Origin: an uncultured Corynebacterium sp.
GTDB lineage: Bacteria > Actinomycetota > Actinomycetes > Mycobacteriales > Mycobacteriaceae
DNA length: 64,000 nt
NCBI GenBank assembly: GCA_943913645.1
Contig: CALTYZ010000001.1
Span: forward strand, 62,001 to 126,000
Direction of reading: 5' to 3'
Positions 10,221 through 20,300 of this stretch are shown here, piece after piece (the stretch's first letter is position 1; each line of letters opens with the position of its first letter). Position numbers and translations under genes: made by a program. The notes under the pieces are model-generated. The model did not search any database. It saw only the letters and a program-made list of their open reading frames with translations, and had not been told where the DNA came from.

Positions 10221-10238
10221 ACCTACGCATGCGTAGGT
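10221..10238. promoter_or_regulatory. 18-bp perfect palindrome between accD and accE
   Basis: ACCTACGCATGCGTAGGT is a perfect palindrome starting 3 bases after the accD stop. As RNA it gives a 7-bp stem with a CATG loop, followed 5 bases later by TTTT. It could be an intercistronic attenuating terminator or a protein operator. Confidence 0.5.
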
Positions 10239-10299
10239 ACAAGTTTTACAGACCTTTCCCACCCCAGCAGTTGAGAGACTCGCCCTGAGGAGAACTGTC

Positions 10300-10515
10300 A
10301 TGACTTCTAGCACCGCACCACTGTTCACGGTGACAAAAGGCCAGCTCACTGACGACGAGTTGGCTGCACTGACCACGGTGATCACTGAACTCCAGGCGTC
10401 GCAAAAAGCTAGCGCCACGCCGGCGGATCGCAACGGGTGGGGCACTGCCCGCCCGGCAAACCACCAGGCAGCGGTGTACAACCCGCACGCATTCGGCAAC
10501 GTCGCATATTTCTAA
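10300..10515 (+). CDS. accE: Acyl-CoA carboxylase epsilon subunit
   Basis: A 71-residue protein of the AccE/PccE epsilon family, the small non-catalytic subunit that stabilises actinobacterial acyl-CoA carboxylase complexes. The family pattern is visible: FTVTKGQLTDDELAAL at residues 9-24, an amphipathic helix, then WGTARP and an aromatic C-terminus (NPHAFGNVAYF). ATG 10300 is preceded by GAGGAG (10286-10291). It follows accD by 81 bases containing a palindrome and is followed almost directly by maf. Confidence 0.92.
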   Translation: MTSSTAPLFTVTKGQLTDDELAALTTVITELQASQKASATPADRNGWGTARPANHQAAVYNPHAFGNVAYF

Positions 10516-10517
10516 CT

Positions 10518-11114
10518 GTGCAGCTGGTTCTCGCATCACAATCACCGTCGCGGCGCATGCTGGTCGAGCATGCTGGGGTGCAGCCGGTAGTTGCACCGGC
10601 GAGCATTGATGAAGCGGCGCTGATCTCATCACTTAAGCAGGCAGGTACCCCACCGAGTGACGTTGTCGCTCAGCTTGCTCGCGCGAAAGCGGAAACCGCA
10701 GCACCCGCACACCCGCATGACGTGGTGATCGGTTGCGATTCAATGCTCCTATTAGGCGATGAGTTGCTGGGCAAACCGCTCACCGTCGAAGCGACCATCA
10801 CCAGATGGAAGTACCAACGCGGCCGCACCGCTGAGTTGCTCACAGGCCATGCAGTTGGCTACCGGGGCGACTGGGTGCAAGAAACCGTGGCAACCTCGAT
10901 CACATTCGGTGATGTTTCCGATGCTGACATTGAGGCCTATGCCCGCTCCGGACAACCACTGCAATGCGCTGGAGCGTTCACACTCGAAGGCTTAGGCAGC
11001 TGGTTCATCGATGGCATTGTGGGTGATCCCACGAGCGTCATCGGACTGTCGATGCCGCTGGTGCGCCGCGCGCTGTATCGGTTCGGCCTCGACGTCAGCC
11101 AGTTCTGGGGCTAG
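10518..11114 (+). CDS. maf: Maf-like nucleotide pyrophosphatase
   Basis: Maf/HAM1-fold nucleoside triphosphate pyrophosphatase of 198 residues, a house-cleaning enzyme that hydrolyses non-canonical nucleotides and is linked to septum formation. The N-terminal signature LASQSPSRR (residues 4-12), the metal-binding GCDSMLL block and LLGKPLT are visible. GTG 10518 starts 3 bases after the accE stop and gives the family N-terminus (MQLVLASQS); the longer open frame back to 10437 overlaps accE and was not used. The accE-maf pairing is usual in corynebacteria. Confidence 0.93.
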   Translation: MQLVLASQSPSRRMLVEHAGVQPVVAPASIDEAALISSLKQAGTPPSDVVAQLARAKAETAAPAHPHDVVIGCDSMLLLGDELLGKPLTVEATITRWKYQRGRTAELLTGHAVGYRGDWVQETVATSITFGDVSDADIEAYARSGQPLQCAGAFTLEGLGSWFIDGIVGDPTSVIGLSMPLVRRALYRFGLDVSQFWG

Positions 11115-11123
11115 CGTAGGCAC

Positions 11124-11567
11124 ATGGAAATCAACGACATGCTTGCCCCGCCACCAGTGCAGCTCCCGGAGGATCCAGCGCGCGGAAGCGATCTGCTTGA
11201 CGACGCTACCGTGCTTGCCCACCCCGACTCCCCCGCCGTCTGGGCCGCACGGGCCGAACATGAGCTTGCTGGGCATGCCACGGGCGCTGGGAGGGGAAAC
11301 CTGATTGTTGCCTATGCCTATGCACGCACCGCCTACCACCGCTCGCTTGATCGCCTGCGAGCCAACGGCTGGAAGGGATGGGGGCCAATTCCGTCATCGC
11401 ATGAGGCGAACCAGCCTGTGCTCAAAGCAATCGCCATGCTGGCACTTTCCTCCCAGGCTATCGGTGATCACGCCGAGTATGACCGCTGTCGACAAATGCT
11501 TTCGGATGCAGATCCGGGCAGCGTTGCAGCCCTTTTAGACGGCAACCCAGACGCCCCTGCCCAATAA
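11124..11567 (+). CDS. DUF3151 family protein
   Basis: A 147-residue soluble protein matching the actinobacterial DUF3151 family by its core: YAYARTAYHRSLDRLRANGWKG near residues 72-94, then SHEANQPVL and a C-terminal helix YDRCRQMLSDADP. The function is unknown. It lies 9 bases after maf, so it is probably co-transcribed with it. No Shine-Dalgarno is clear and the ATG closely follows TAGCGT, so it may also have its own leaderless start. Confidence 0.85.
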   Translation: MEINDMLAPPPVQLPEDPARGSDLLDDATVLAHPDSPAVWAARAEHELAGHATGAGRGNLIVAYAYARTAYHRSLDRLRANGWKGWGPIPSSHEANQPVLKAIAMLALSSQAIGDHAEYDRCRQMLSDADPGSVAALLDGNPDAPAQ

Positions 11568-11639
11568 GCCGGCCCAGTAAGCCGGCAGAGCAACAGCAAA
11601 GTCCCATATCCGACTCCGGTGAGCAGTTACACTGCTTCT

Positions 11640-12350
11640 GTGACCAAAACTCGAAGGATGCTTATAGCTGGCGCCATACCGTTCGCCCTCTTGCTCACCT
11701 CCTGCGCAGCAAGCAACTCCGCTTCAGTCAGCGAGCCTGCGTTCACCCCCCTGCCTGCAACGACCACCGAGCAGACGAGCGAGAACAGCGACTCCGAATC
11801 CTCGTCTGCGTCATCGTCATCAGCTGAGACAACCACTGCGCAACGCTCCACCACCTCGACAACGAAACAGGACTGCGCTTCGCTTCCGAACGACCCAAAG
11901 ACGATGTACCCAAGCGGTTCCGCACCGGGGCGGATGCCGAATGTCGACGGGACTGACTTCAACTACTGGATTGCCGACATTGATAACCACTACGATCCCT
12001 GCGCGAAGCTGAGCTGGATCGTCTTTCGCGGCTCGCTCGGCGACGAGCGTGGCCCGGCGGGTACTGCCGCCTCAATCAATGACGGTGTCGCGTTCTACGT
12101 CAATGGCACCCCTGATGGTGAAATGCGCATTTTTACCAGCGTTGATGGCATTAGCCAAACAGGCGATGACACCGTCACGCTGAGTTGGGGTGAGCGTACG
12201 CGCTCTACGGCCGAGGGGATCACCGCGCACTACACAGTCACGCTCAAAGCCGAAAGCGGCAGTGTGGTGCCGGTCAGCGGTGATGTCGCCGAGTTCAATG
12301 AACTCTGGTACAGCAGCTACGGCGCATACATGCTCGGCAGTTACGACTAA
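11640..12350 (+). CDS. LppP/LprE-like secreted lipoprotein
   Basis: A lipoprotein of about 236 residues. The N-terminus TKTRRMLIAGAIPFALLLTSC is a typical lipoprotein signal peptide with the lipobox cysteine at nt 11703, followed by a Ser/Thr/Glu-rich linker (about 40 residues) and a compact domain. That domain has a cysteine pair (DCASLP and DPCAKLSW) and the LSWIVFRGSLG segment found in LppP/LprE-type lipoproteins of Mycobacteriales. GTG 11640 is preferred because it gives a compact signal peptide; an in-frame GTG at 11619 is also possible. The function is unknown. Confidence 0.72.
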   Translation: MTKTRRMLIAGAIPFALLLTSCAASNSASVSEPAFTPLPATTTEQTSENSDSESSSASSSSAETTTAQRSTTSTTKQDCASLPNDPKTMYPSGSAPGRMPNVDGTDFNYWIADIDNHYDPCAKLSWIVFRGSLGDERGPAGTAASINDGVAFYVNGTPDGEMRIFTSVDGISQTGDDTVTLSWGERTRSTAEGITAHYTVTLKAESGSVVPVSGDVAEFNELWYSSYGAYMLGSYD

Positions 12351-12381
12351 CCTGCTTGGCGCCTTGCCACTTACACCACGC

Positions 12382-12420
12382 AACCCCGACCAGCCACACT
12401 AAGGCGGGCCGGTCGGGGTT
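12382..12420. terminator. Bidirectional terminator between convergent genes
   Basis: AACCCCGACC (12382-12391) is complementary to GGTCGGGGTT (12411-12420) with a 19-nt loop. It lies between the lipoprotein gene and the convergent Cj0069-like gene and could end both transcripts. Confidence 0.65.
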
Positions 12421-12465
12421 ACCGGTTGTCAGTGGTGGCGAAAAGGGTGGTGAAGCGGTGTGCAC

Positions 12466-13536
12466 CTAGGCGTTGGCGCCGTGTTTGTCTTCCACGCGCT
12501 TAATGGCCTCATCTGCCACCATTTCCTGAATGCCCATGTCGAGCTCTGAGGTGAATCCGACGCAGGAGCAGTTGATCTCACCGAGTACATAGGTGTCTTC
12601 ACCGGTTTCATCATCGTCGGCAAGCATGAAGTCCGCAGTCCAGATCAACGGAATGTTGTCGCCGCCGAGGTTTTCTGCGATGACCGGGCGAGCTGCAGCA
12701 AACATGTCGATGAGTTCCTGCCACTCCTCCGGCTTCTGGTAGGTGTACTTCGCGCCGGAAAACAGGGTCGCAGAAAACGCGTCACCACCTTCTGCTGGCT
12801 TCTTGTGCACGACGAACACCGGGTGCGGGCCGACGAGCAGAATGCGGATCTCGCCCTCGGTGATGCGCGGCATGAAGCGCATATCCACCAGCATGCCGTT
12901 GTCCCCGACAATGTACTGCTCGCAGAATTCCATGAACTCGCCGAGTGTACGCTCCTCAGTGTGGTTATCCACAGCCTCAGTGCACTTGAGCTTCGTATCC
13001 AACGGTAGCGCCGTGCCCGGCTTTACAGATTGGGCGAGGGACTCATCTGCGAGGCGGACACGCCAAATACCAGAACCGGTGGAACCGCGGTTCTGCTTCA
13101 ACACCCGCTCGCCGTACGACAACGAGGTGGGAAACGTGTTCTTGAACGTCTCCACGTCGTAGTAGGCAGCCGTATCTGCTGGGACCAGGTCAGTCTGATT
13201 GAGTTTGACCAACGCATCCTTCGCGCCGTAGGACACCATTTCCTCCGGGGTGGACATGCCAACCAGGCCAGCCTCCGACAGGCGGGTGAGCAGGTCAAAG
13301 TATCCCTTCTCGCCGCCGGGGATGTTACCCGGGTTCACCCGCGAAATATACGCGTCGAAGTTTTCCGAGACGTAGGTAAACAAGTCACTAGCCCACTCGG
13401 GACGGAAGTAAACCACCTCAGCATGCCAGCCTTTGTCCTTGATGGCATTGACGATCGGCATAGTGTCCTTGCGGTGGCCGTCAAAATATTTGTCCGAGCC
13501 GCCTTCAACCTCGAAGATAACGATTGCTTTGTGCAC
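12466..13536 (-). CDS. Cj0069 family protein (ATP-grasp-like)
   Basis: A 356-residue soluble protein resembling the Cj0069 family, whose members look like ATP-grasp ligases of unknown substrate. Visible segments: an N-terminal Rossmann-like strand (HKAIVIFEVEGGSDKYF), a central VLKQNRGSTGSGIWRV segment like an ATP-grasp nucleotide loop, and an acidic WTADFMLADDDE ... LGEINCSCVGFTSE end like the metal-binding ATP-grasp strands. Start: GTG 13536 is preceded on the minus strand by GAAAGGGATC at good spacing; the longer open frame upstream has no ribosome site. It stands alone, divergent from the rhodanese gene. The family call is moderately sure and the reaction is not known. Confidence 0.7.
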   Translation of the reverse strand: MHKAIVIFEVEGGSDKYFDGHRKDTMPIVNAIKDKGWHAEVVYFRPEWASDLFTYVSENFDAYISRVNPGNIPGGEKGYFDLLTRLSEAGLVGMSTPEEMVSYGAKDALVKLNQTDLVPADTAAYYDVETFKNTFPTSLSYGERVLKQNRGSTGSGIWRVRLADESLAQSVKPGTALPLDTKLKCTEAVDNHTEERTLGEFMEFCEQYIVGDNGMLVDMRFMPRITEGEIRILLVGPHPVFVVHKKPAEGGDAFSATLFSGAKYTYQKPEEWQELIDMFAAARPVIAENLGGDNIPLIWTADFMLADDDETGEDTYVLGEINCSCVGFTSELDMGIQEMVADEAIKRVEDKHGANA

Positions 13537-13846
13537 TGTGACGATCCCTTTCGGTGTATATAGTTGCCATGTCAACCGCGTTCTGCGGCACCGGGGCACT
13601 TCCGAATTCTCTCGGGTGCACCCGATGGAACTGCGGACCGGGCGCGACAAGGGTGCGCTATTGTCGCGTGTCCCTCTCAAAATTTTAGGGCCTGCTCCGT
13701 CAACATACGCGCTGAGCAGAGCTTTTAGTGTCTAAACTCACAAACGTTGCTGCTTGCTTCACACTGGCGCTGCAACGGTATCGTTGTCGATAGTTTGCGC
13801 CGTTTGGCCATCACCCTCAACCGCATCGCCGAGGAGGACTCGCACC
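13537..13846. other. Divergent intergenic region, 310 bp
   Basis: No gene is seen. The region must hold both divergent promoters. It includes a small inverted repeat TTTAG-TGT-CTAAA at 13724-13736 and the block AAAATTTTAGGG near 13678. No known operator could be named. Confidence 0.6.
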
Positions 13847-14785
13847 GTGACAATCGAGCTGGATAACAGCCCGCAGTTCACCAACTTCGCGCACCCAGAA
13901 AAATTCGTCTCCGCCGCCTGGCTCTCAGCCCGCCTTGGCGTCGATGGGCTGAAAGTGGTCGAAAGCGACGAAGATGCCTACCTGTATGACATAGGACATA
14001 TCCCCGGCGCAGTCCGGATTGATTGGAGCCGGGAACTCAACGACACGGTGGTACGCGACCTTATTGACGGTGAGGCCTTCGCCGCACTGATGCGCGAGCG
14101 CGGCATCTCACGTGACGACACGGTCGTGGTCTACGGCGACCGGGCGAACTGGTGGGCCGCCTACACTGCCTGGGTGTTCGAACTGTTCGGCCACCCTGAT
14201 GTGCGCATCTTAGACGGCGGGCGAGACGCTTGGATGGGCGAAGAGCGCGACACGTCCTTCGCTGTGCCAAGCTATCCCCCAACTGAGTACCCGGTAGTTG
14301 AGCGAGTCGACGCCCCGCTGCGGAGCTTCGCCGGTGAGCTCCTGGACGATCTTCGCTCCAATAACGGCCGTGCCAGCCTCCAGCTCATTGATGCTCGCAG
14401 CGCCGAGCACTTCGCTGGGAAACTCCCCGATACCGCCAACGGTGAGGCAGACCACGGCGCTGCCCTAGTGACGTTGCGCCACGGCCACATCCCTGGCGCC
14501 GTCAATGTGACATGGGGGCGATCAGTATTTCCCAACTCATTGTTCAAAAGCAGAGACGATATTGCCCAAATCTACGAACAGTTCGACCCTGCTGCACCAA
14601 CGGTGGTGTATTGCCACATGGGTGAGAGCTCTGCGCATACGTGGTTCGTTCTGCGCCACATCTTAGGCTTCGAGCACGTATCGCTCTATGACGGCTCCTG
14701 GGCCGAGTGGGGAAACATGGTGCGGGTTCCAATTGAGACCGGGTCGGCTGAAGCTGCGACACTGCCCCAACCTACGGATTCGTAA
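13847..14785 (+). CDS. thtR: Thiosulfate sulfurtransferase (two-domain rhodanese)
   Basis: Tandem-rhodanese sulfurtransferase of 312 residues that moves sulfane sulfur from thiosulfate (or a thiol) to an acceptor. The first, inactive domain (about 20-140) has the VVVYGDRANWWAA loop without cysteine. The second domain (about 170-300) carries the active loop VVYCHMGESS with the catalytic cysteine at residue 256, the CysA/SseA type. GTG 13847 is chosen because GAGGAGG (13831-13837) lies at good spacing. It stands just before accBC, as in other corynebacteria, though no biochemical link to fatty acid synthesis is evident. Confidence 0.9.
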   Translation: MTIELDNSPQFTNFAHPEKFVSAAWLSARLGVDGLKVVESDEDAYLYDIGHIPGAVRIDWSRELNDTVVRDLIDGEAFAALMRERGISRDDTVVVYGDRANWWAAYTAWVFELFGHPDVRILDGGRDAWMGEERDTSFAVPSYPPTEYPVVERVDAPLRSFAGELLDDLRSNNGRASLQLIDARSAEHFAGKLPDTANGEADHGAALVTLRHGHIPGAVNVTWGRSVFPNSLFKSRDDIAQIYEQFDPAAPTVVYCHMGESSAHTWFVLRHILGFEHVSLYDGSWAEWGNMVRVPIETGSAEAATLPQPTDS

Positions 14786-14904
14786 CCTGAGGTGGGTGGC
14801 GGAGCAGACCTTCACCCCTGGCGCTGTAATATAAACCGACACAACCGATATACGTTGGTGGTCCAAACTAATTTGGGTTACCGCAAGACAGACAGGATTG
14901 TTTC

Positions 14905-16761
14905 GTGCCAACACCTCAGGAACAGGATGCCAAGGACCCTTCCGTAGCAGAACGGCCGCGGAACCGACCGACTCTGAACAAGGTACTGATCGCCAACCGG
15001 GGAGAAATCGCGGTTCGCATTATCCGCGCCGCGAAAGACGCCAGCCTCGCCTCCGTCGCGGTCTACGCTGAACCCGACGCAGACGCACCATTTGTCGCGA
15101 TGGCGGATGAGGCGTTCGCACTCGGCGGAGTCACCGCAAAAGATTCCTACCTTGACATGGACAAGATCCTCAAGGCAGCTGCGGATGCTGGCGCCGACGC
15201 AATCCACCCGGGCTACGGCTTTCTGTCAGAAAACTCCGACTTCGCCCGCAAGGTCATCGACGCGGGACTGACATGGATCGGCCCGTCCCCCGAATCAATC
15301 GCCGCACTGGGCGATAAAGTCACCGCGCGCCGAATCGCTGAACGGGCGGAGGCACCGATGGCACCTGGCACCAAAGACCCCATCAGCAGCGCCGAAGAAG
15401 TCATGGCTTTTGCCGACCAGCACGGCCTCCCCGTTGCGATCAAGGCGGCTTTTGGCGGTGGTGGGCGCGGTATGAAGGTTGCCTACACGCGCGAAGAGAT
15501 CCCCGAATTGTTCGAATCAGCTACCCGTGAGGCCACCGCGGCTTTCGGCAGGGGCGAGTGCTTCGTGGAGCGCTACTTAGACAAAGCCCGCCACGTTGAA
15601 GCACAGGTACTGGCTGACCAGCACGGCAATGTCATCGTCGTTGGGACGCGCGACTGTTCGCTGCAACGCCGCTTTCAGAAACTTGTCGAGGAAGCTCCGG
15701 CACCGTTTTTGACCGAGGCGCAGCGCGAGCGCATTCACTCCTCGGCAAAACGGATTTGCCGAGAAGCCGGCTACTACGGTGCTGGAACCGTGGAATACTT
15801 GGTCAGCCCAGCTACCGATCAGCATCCGGAAGGCATTATTTCCTTCCTGGAAGTCAATACCCGCCTCCAAGTCGAGCATCCCGTTACCGAGGTGACATCT
15901 GGCATCGATCTCGTGCGCGAGCAATTTCGGATCGCCGCTGGTGAGAGGCTTCGTTTCGACGCAGACCCGCAACCGCACGGCCACGCCATCGAGTTTCGCA
16001 TCAATGGTGAGGACGCAGCTGCGAACTTCATGCCCGCACCCGGCACCATCGCAGACTACGTGGAACCTGCCGGACCAGGGGTCCGTGTTGATTCCGGTGT
16101 GCGCGCCGGGTCAATCATTGGCGGACAGTTCGACTCCATGCTGGCCAAACTCATCGTCTTCGGTGAGGACCGCACCGAGGCGATTGAGCGGGCCCGGCGG
16201 GCACTGGACGAGTATGTCGTCACTGGCATCCCGACGGTGATCCCGTTCCACAAAGCTGTGCTGCGTGACGACGCCTTCGTCGGCGATGGACAAAGCTTTG
16301 ATGCTTACACTCGCTGGATTGAAGAGGAGTGGAAGAACGATCTCGCCGCAGGCGACGATGCTGCTCAGGTCACCGCAGCGAATACGGCTGGCGCCGAGAC
16401 GTCCGATACTGAGGAGCGGCGCACCTTCGCGGTGGAGGTCAACGGCCGGCGAATCGAGGTGGCGCTGCCCTCATCACTGATTTTCGGTGGGGCTGGCCGC
16501 CAACGACCGAAGAAGCGCCGTACGGCACGAACCACCGCCGCTGCGTCGGGTGACGCAGTTACAGCACCCATGCAAGGCACTGTGATCAAGGTCAATGTCG
16601 CTGAGGGTGAGCAGGTAGAAGAAGGCGACTTGATCGTTGTCCTTGAGGCGATGAAGATGGAAAATCCGGTCAAAGCCCATAAGTCGGGTACGGTGACTAG
16701 TCTCGCTGTAGACACCGGCCAACAGGTCAACAAAGCAGCTGTACTTATGGAGTTGAAATAA
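14905..16761 (+). CDS. accBC: Acyl-CoA carboxylase alpha subunit (biotin carboxylase + biotin carrier)
   Basis: Fused biotin carboxylase/biotin carboxyl carrier protein of 618 residues that charges biotin with CO2 for several carboxyltransferases (acetyl-CoA and long-chain acyl-CoA). Visible parts: N-terminal NRGEIAVRIIRAA, the ATP-grasp glycine loop FGGGGRGMK, the catalytic segment FLEVNTRLQVEHPVTE, a basic Ala/Lys/Arg linker, and the biotinyl motif EAMKMENP with the biotin lysine at residue 584. The first 25 residues are a polar extension before LNKVLIANRG; a shorter start is possible. It directly overlaps the next gene (TAATG). It would work with the AccD and AccE of this window and with AccD proteins encoded elsewhere. 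Confidence 0.96.
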   Translation: MPTPQEQDAKDPSVAERPRNRPTLNKVLIANRGEIAVRIIRAAKDASLASVAVYAEPDADAPFVAMADEAFALGGVTAKDSYLDMDKILKAAADAGADAIHPGYGFLSENSDFARKVIDAGLTWIGPSPESIAALGDKVTARRIAERAEAPMAPGTKDPISSAEEVMAFADQHGLPVAIKAAFGGGGRGMKVAYTREEIPELFESATREATAAFGRGECFVERYLDKARHVEAQVLADQHGNVIVVGTRDCSLQRRFQKLVEEAPAPFLTEAQRERIHSSAKRICREAGYYGAGTVEYLVSPATDQHPEGIISFLEVNTRLQVEHPVTEVTSGIDLVREQFRIAAGERLRFDADPQPHGHAIEFRINGEDAAANFMPAPGTIADYVEPAGPGVRVDSGVRAGSIIGGQFDSMLAKLIVFGEDRTEAIERARRALDEYVVTGIPTVIPFHKAVLRDDAFVGDGQSFDAYTRWIEEEWKNDLAAGDDAAQVTAANTAGAETSDTEERRTFAVEVNGRRIEVALPSSLIFGGAGRQRPKKRRTARTTAAASGDAVTAPMQGTVIKVNVAEGEQVEEGDLIVVLEAMKMENPVKAHKSGTVTSLAVDTGQQVNKAAVLMELK

Positions 16762-17246
16762 TGCCCTCGCAGACCTTCACGTTCCGCTCTGCTACGGAGT
16801 CTGATCGCACATACCTGCAACGACTGAACTTCCTGACGGATGTTTTCGGCGACGAACGCGCCGAGTCGCCTTCCGATGCGGTACCAGGGGTTGTGCAGTA
16901 CATCGACGGCTGGGACCCGCGTCGTGACGGCGGCGTGATCGCTTTCGACTCTTTTCGCACGCCAGCTGGCGGGGTGTGGTTGCGCTATTGGTCTGACCCC
17001 GCGCAAGGGTTTGCAAACCTGGGTCCCGATATCCCGGAGCTTGCGATTGCGGTGGAGAATCGCTACGCAGGACAGCGGCTTGGAGGGCAACTGTTAGAGC
17101 ACGCCGTGGGCCTGGCTCGTGGGCAGGGTGCTGAACGTGTGGCCCTGTGGGTCGCGTCAGACAACGCGCGCGCACGCCACCGTTATGAAGCCTTCGGGTT
17201 TCGTGACTGGCCTGACATTGAAGACGCAATGGTGTTCACCCTGTAG
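16761..17246 (+). CDS. GNAT family N-acetyltransferase
   Basis: A 161-residue GNAT acetyltransferase. The acetyl-CoA binding motif is seen as IAVENRYAGQRLGGQLLEHA (residues 93-112), then the β-strand ERVALWVASDNARARHRYEAFGF, the typical motif B. The substrate is not known. The ATG overlaps the accBC stop by one base, so it is translationally coupled to accBC, and a strong terminator follows it. Confidence 0.88.
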   Translation: MPSQTFTFRSATESDRTYLQRLNFLTDVFGDERAESPSDAVPGVVQYIDGWDPRRDGGVIAFDSFRTPAGGVWLRYWSDPAQGFANLGPDIPELAIAVENRYAGQRLGGQLLEHAVGLARGQGAERVALWVASDNARARHRYEAFGFRDWPDIEDAMVFTL

Positions 17247-17292
17247 CTGTCGGGTCCTGTGCGGGGCGCGGCGCAGCAGGCCCGAAAAGAAT

Positions 17293-17334
17293 AAAGCTCC
17301 GGGTATGCAAGCTGACCTTGCACCCGGAGCTTTT
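17293..17334. terminator. Strong bidirectional terminator
   Basis: AAAGCTCCGGGT...TGCAAG pairs with CTTGCA-CCCGGAGCTTTT across a 5-nt loop, with a two-base bulge. A-run on one side and T-run on the other: it fits convergent accBC/GNAT and pyc transcripts. Confidence 0.9.
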
Positions 17335-17345
17335 CGCACTGTGAA

Positions 17346-20300
17346 CTAGCTAATCACAACGACGAGGTCGCCGCCTTCAACCTTCGTTGCTTGTTGCAGC
17401 GCAACCCGCTCGATGGTGCCGTCTTGGGTGGCAGAGATGGAGGCTTCCATCTTCATTGCTTCGATGGTGGCCACCTGGTCGCCTGCCTTGACCTCATCGC
17501 CAACTTTCACGGTCACGTTGACAACACCTGCGAATGGCGCTGCGACGTGGCCCGGGTTGGAGGTATCGGCTTTTTCTACCTCAGCAACTGTAGATTCCGC
17601 ATTCTCATCACGAACTGACATCGGACGTACCTGACCGTTGACGGTGAGAATCACCTGGCGCATGCCCTTTTCATTGGGCTCACCAACAGCATCAAGGCTG
17701 ACCACGAGCGGCGGGCGATTCTCATCGATTTGGCCGTACCAAATCATGGTTTCCTCACCTTCTTCCAAACCGTAGAAGAAGGTCTTGTCTCCCAACTGGT
17801 CGGTCACACCATAGGTGCGCAGGTGCTCCTGGTATTCCGCGTACTGCTTTGGAAACAGCAGCTGGTCCAATGCGGCGCGGCGGGTGACGTGTTCCTCGGA
17901 CTTGAGGTCCTCCGCGAGTTCTTCTGGAACCTCAACGGTATGGTCGACTTCAGAGCGGTCCTCCAGTGCTTTTTCACGCAGCAATGGCCAACCTCCTGGA
18001 GGGGTGCCGAGTTCGCCCTGCAGGAAGCCGATCACGGATTCTGGAATGTCGTACTTGCGCGGGTTCTCCGCAAACTCCTGCGGGTCTACCCCGGCGCCAA
18101 CCAGATGCAACGCGAGGTCGCCGACCACCTTCGATGATGGCGTCACCTTGGTCGGACGCCCCAGGATCTCATTGACCGCGGCGTAGTAATCTTCGATCAG
18201 CTCGAAGCGGTCAGCCAGCCCCAGCGCCTTGGCCTGGGTTCGCAGATTAGATAGCTGGCCACCCGGAATCTCATGCTTGTACACGCGTCCGGTCGGTCCA
18301 GGGATACCGGATTCGAATGGGGCGTAGACCTGACGCACGGCCTCCCAGTACGGCTCCATGTCGAACACCGCCTGCAGGTCGATGCCTGTGTCACGCTCCG
18401 TGTTCGCGAAGGCCGCTACCAGTGCCGACATCGACGGCTGCGAGGTGGTGCCCGCCAGCGGCGCAGAAGCGACGTCAACCACATCGGCCCCCGCGTTGGC
18501 CACCGCGAGGTAGGTGGCCAACTGGCCACCTGCGGTGTCATGGGTGTGCACATGCACCGGCAGGTCGAAGCGTTCGCGTAGCGCTGCAACCAGTTTCGCG
18601 CCGGCAGCCGGGCGCATCAAGCCCGCCATATCCTTGATGGCAAGGACATGGGCACCAGCATTGACGATTTCCTCGGCGAGGTTGAGATAGTAGTCAAGCG
18701 TGTACAGGTCTTCTGCTGGATCCAGCAGGTTGCCCGAGTACGCCATGGCGACCTCGGCCACGGTGGTGTTGGTCTCAAGAACCGCGTCGATCGCAGAGCG
18801 CATCTGGGAGACGTCATTGAGTGCGTCGAAGATGCGGAAAATATCAATGCCAGACGTTGCAGCTTCGTTGACGAAGGCACGGGTCACTGAATCTGGGTAC
18901 GGGGTGTAGCCGACGGTGTTGCGCCCGCGCAGCAGCATTTGAATGTTGACATTCGGCATTGCCTCGCGGATCTCATCCAGTCGCATCCACGGAGACTCAT
19001 GCAAAAAGCGCATCCCCACGTCATAGGTCGCACCACCCCATGCCTCAACTGAGACGAGGTTCGGGGTGAGGTGACCGACATGCTTCGCCGCCGCGATAAG
19101 AGTGTTCGTGCGGATGCGGGTGGCAAGCAGCGACTGGTGTGCGTCACGGAACGTCGTCTCAGTGACACCGAGCGCAGTCTGGTTCCGCAGCTTCTCCGCC
19201 CACTTCTTGGGGCCGAGCTCAAGCAGGTCGTCGCGCGAGCCGCGAGGCCGGTCACCGTAGTTGAACTCCGGCAGTTTCTTCGAGGGCCGGATGTTCGACG
19301 GCCGCGGGCCATTTGGCTTATTGACGGTTACCGACGCAATGTACTCAAGAATCTTGCCTGCATCATCTGCCGCAGCCGGAGCTTCCAGCAGGTGTGGGTG
19401 ATCTGCGATGAACCCGGTGTTGATGCGCTCGTAGCGGAACTCGTCCTCAGACAAGAGGGCACGCAGGAATCCAATATTGGTAGAAAGCCCATCAACGGCA
19501 AACTCGTTGAGTGCGCGCAGGGCGCGGTCAACCGCAACCTGGAAGTTGCGTCCGCGACACGTCATCTTCACCAGCAGGGAGTCAAAGTTCGGGGTGATTG
19601 TGGTGCCGACGGCCACTGAGCCGTCGAGGCGGACACCAGCACCGCCCGGTGAACGGTAGCCGGTCACCACACCGGAGTCAGGACGGAACCCGTTCGCTGG
19701 ATCCTCAGTGGTGATGCGGCACTGCAGTGCCGCACCAGTGACATCGATGAGTTCTTGGCGCAGGTGGAGGTCATCTAGCTTTGCGCCAGCGGCGATGTAC
19801 ATCTGGTTTTTCACAATATCGACACCAGTGACTTCTTCGGTCACCGTGTGCTCCACCTGAACACGCGGGTTCATCTCGATGAAGACGTGGTTGCCCTTCT
19901 CATCAACGAGGAACTCGACAGTGCCTGCGCCCTCGTAGTTGATCTCCTTACAGAAGTTCACCGCATCCTGGCAGATCCGCTGGCGCTGTTCATCGGTAAT
20001 GTGCTGCGCTGGCGCGATCTCGACTACCTTCTGGTGGCGGCGCTGCACGGAACAGTCGCGCTCGAAGAGGTGAATGACATTGCCGTAGGAATCGGCCATG
20101 ATCTGTACCTCAATGTGCTGCGGCTTGATCACGGCACGTTCGATGTAGACGTTGGGGTCGCCGAAGGCGGCTTCCGCTTCGCGGGATGCCTCAGCTGAGA
20201 GCCGTTCCACGTCCTCTTGTTTTTCGATAAAGCGCATCCCGCGCCCGCCGCCGCCTGCAACGGCTTTCACAAAGACCGGAAATTCAAAGTCTTTGGCGTA

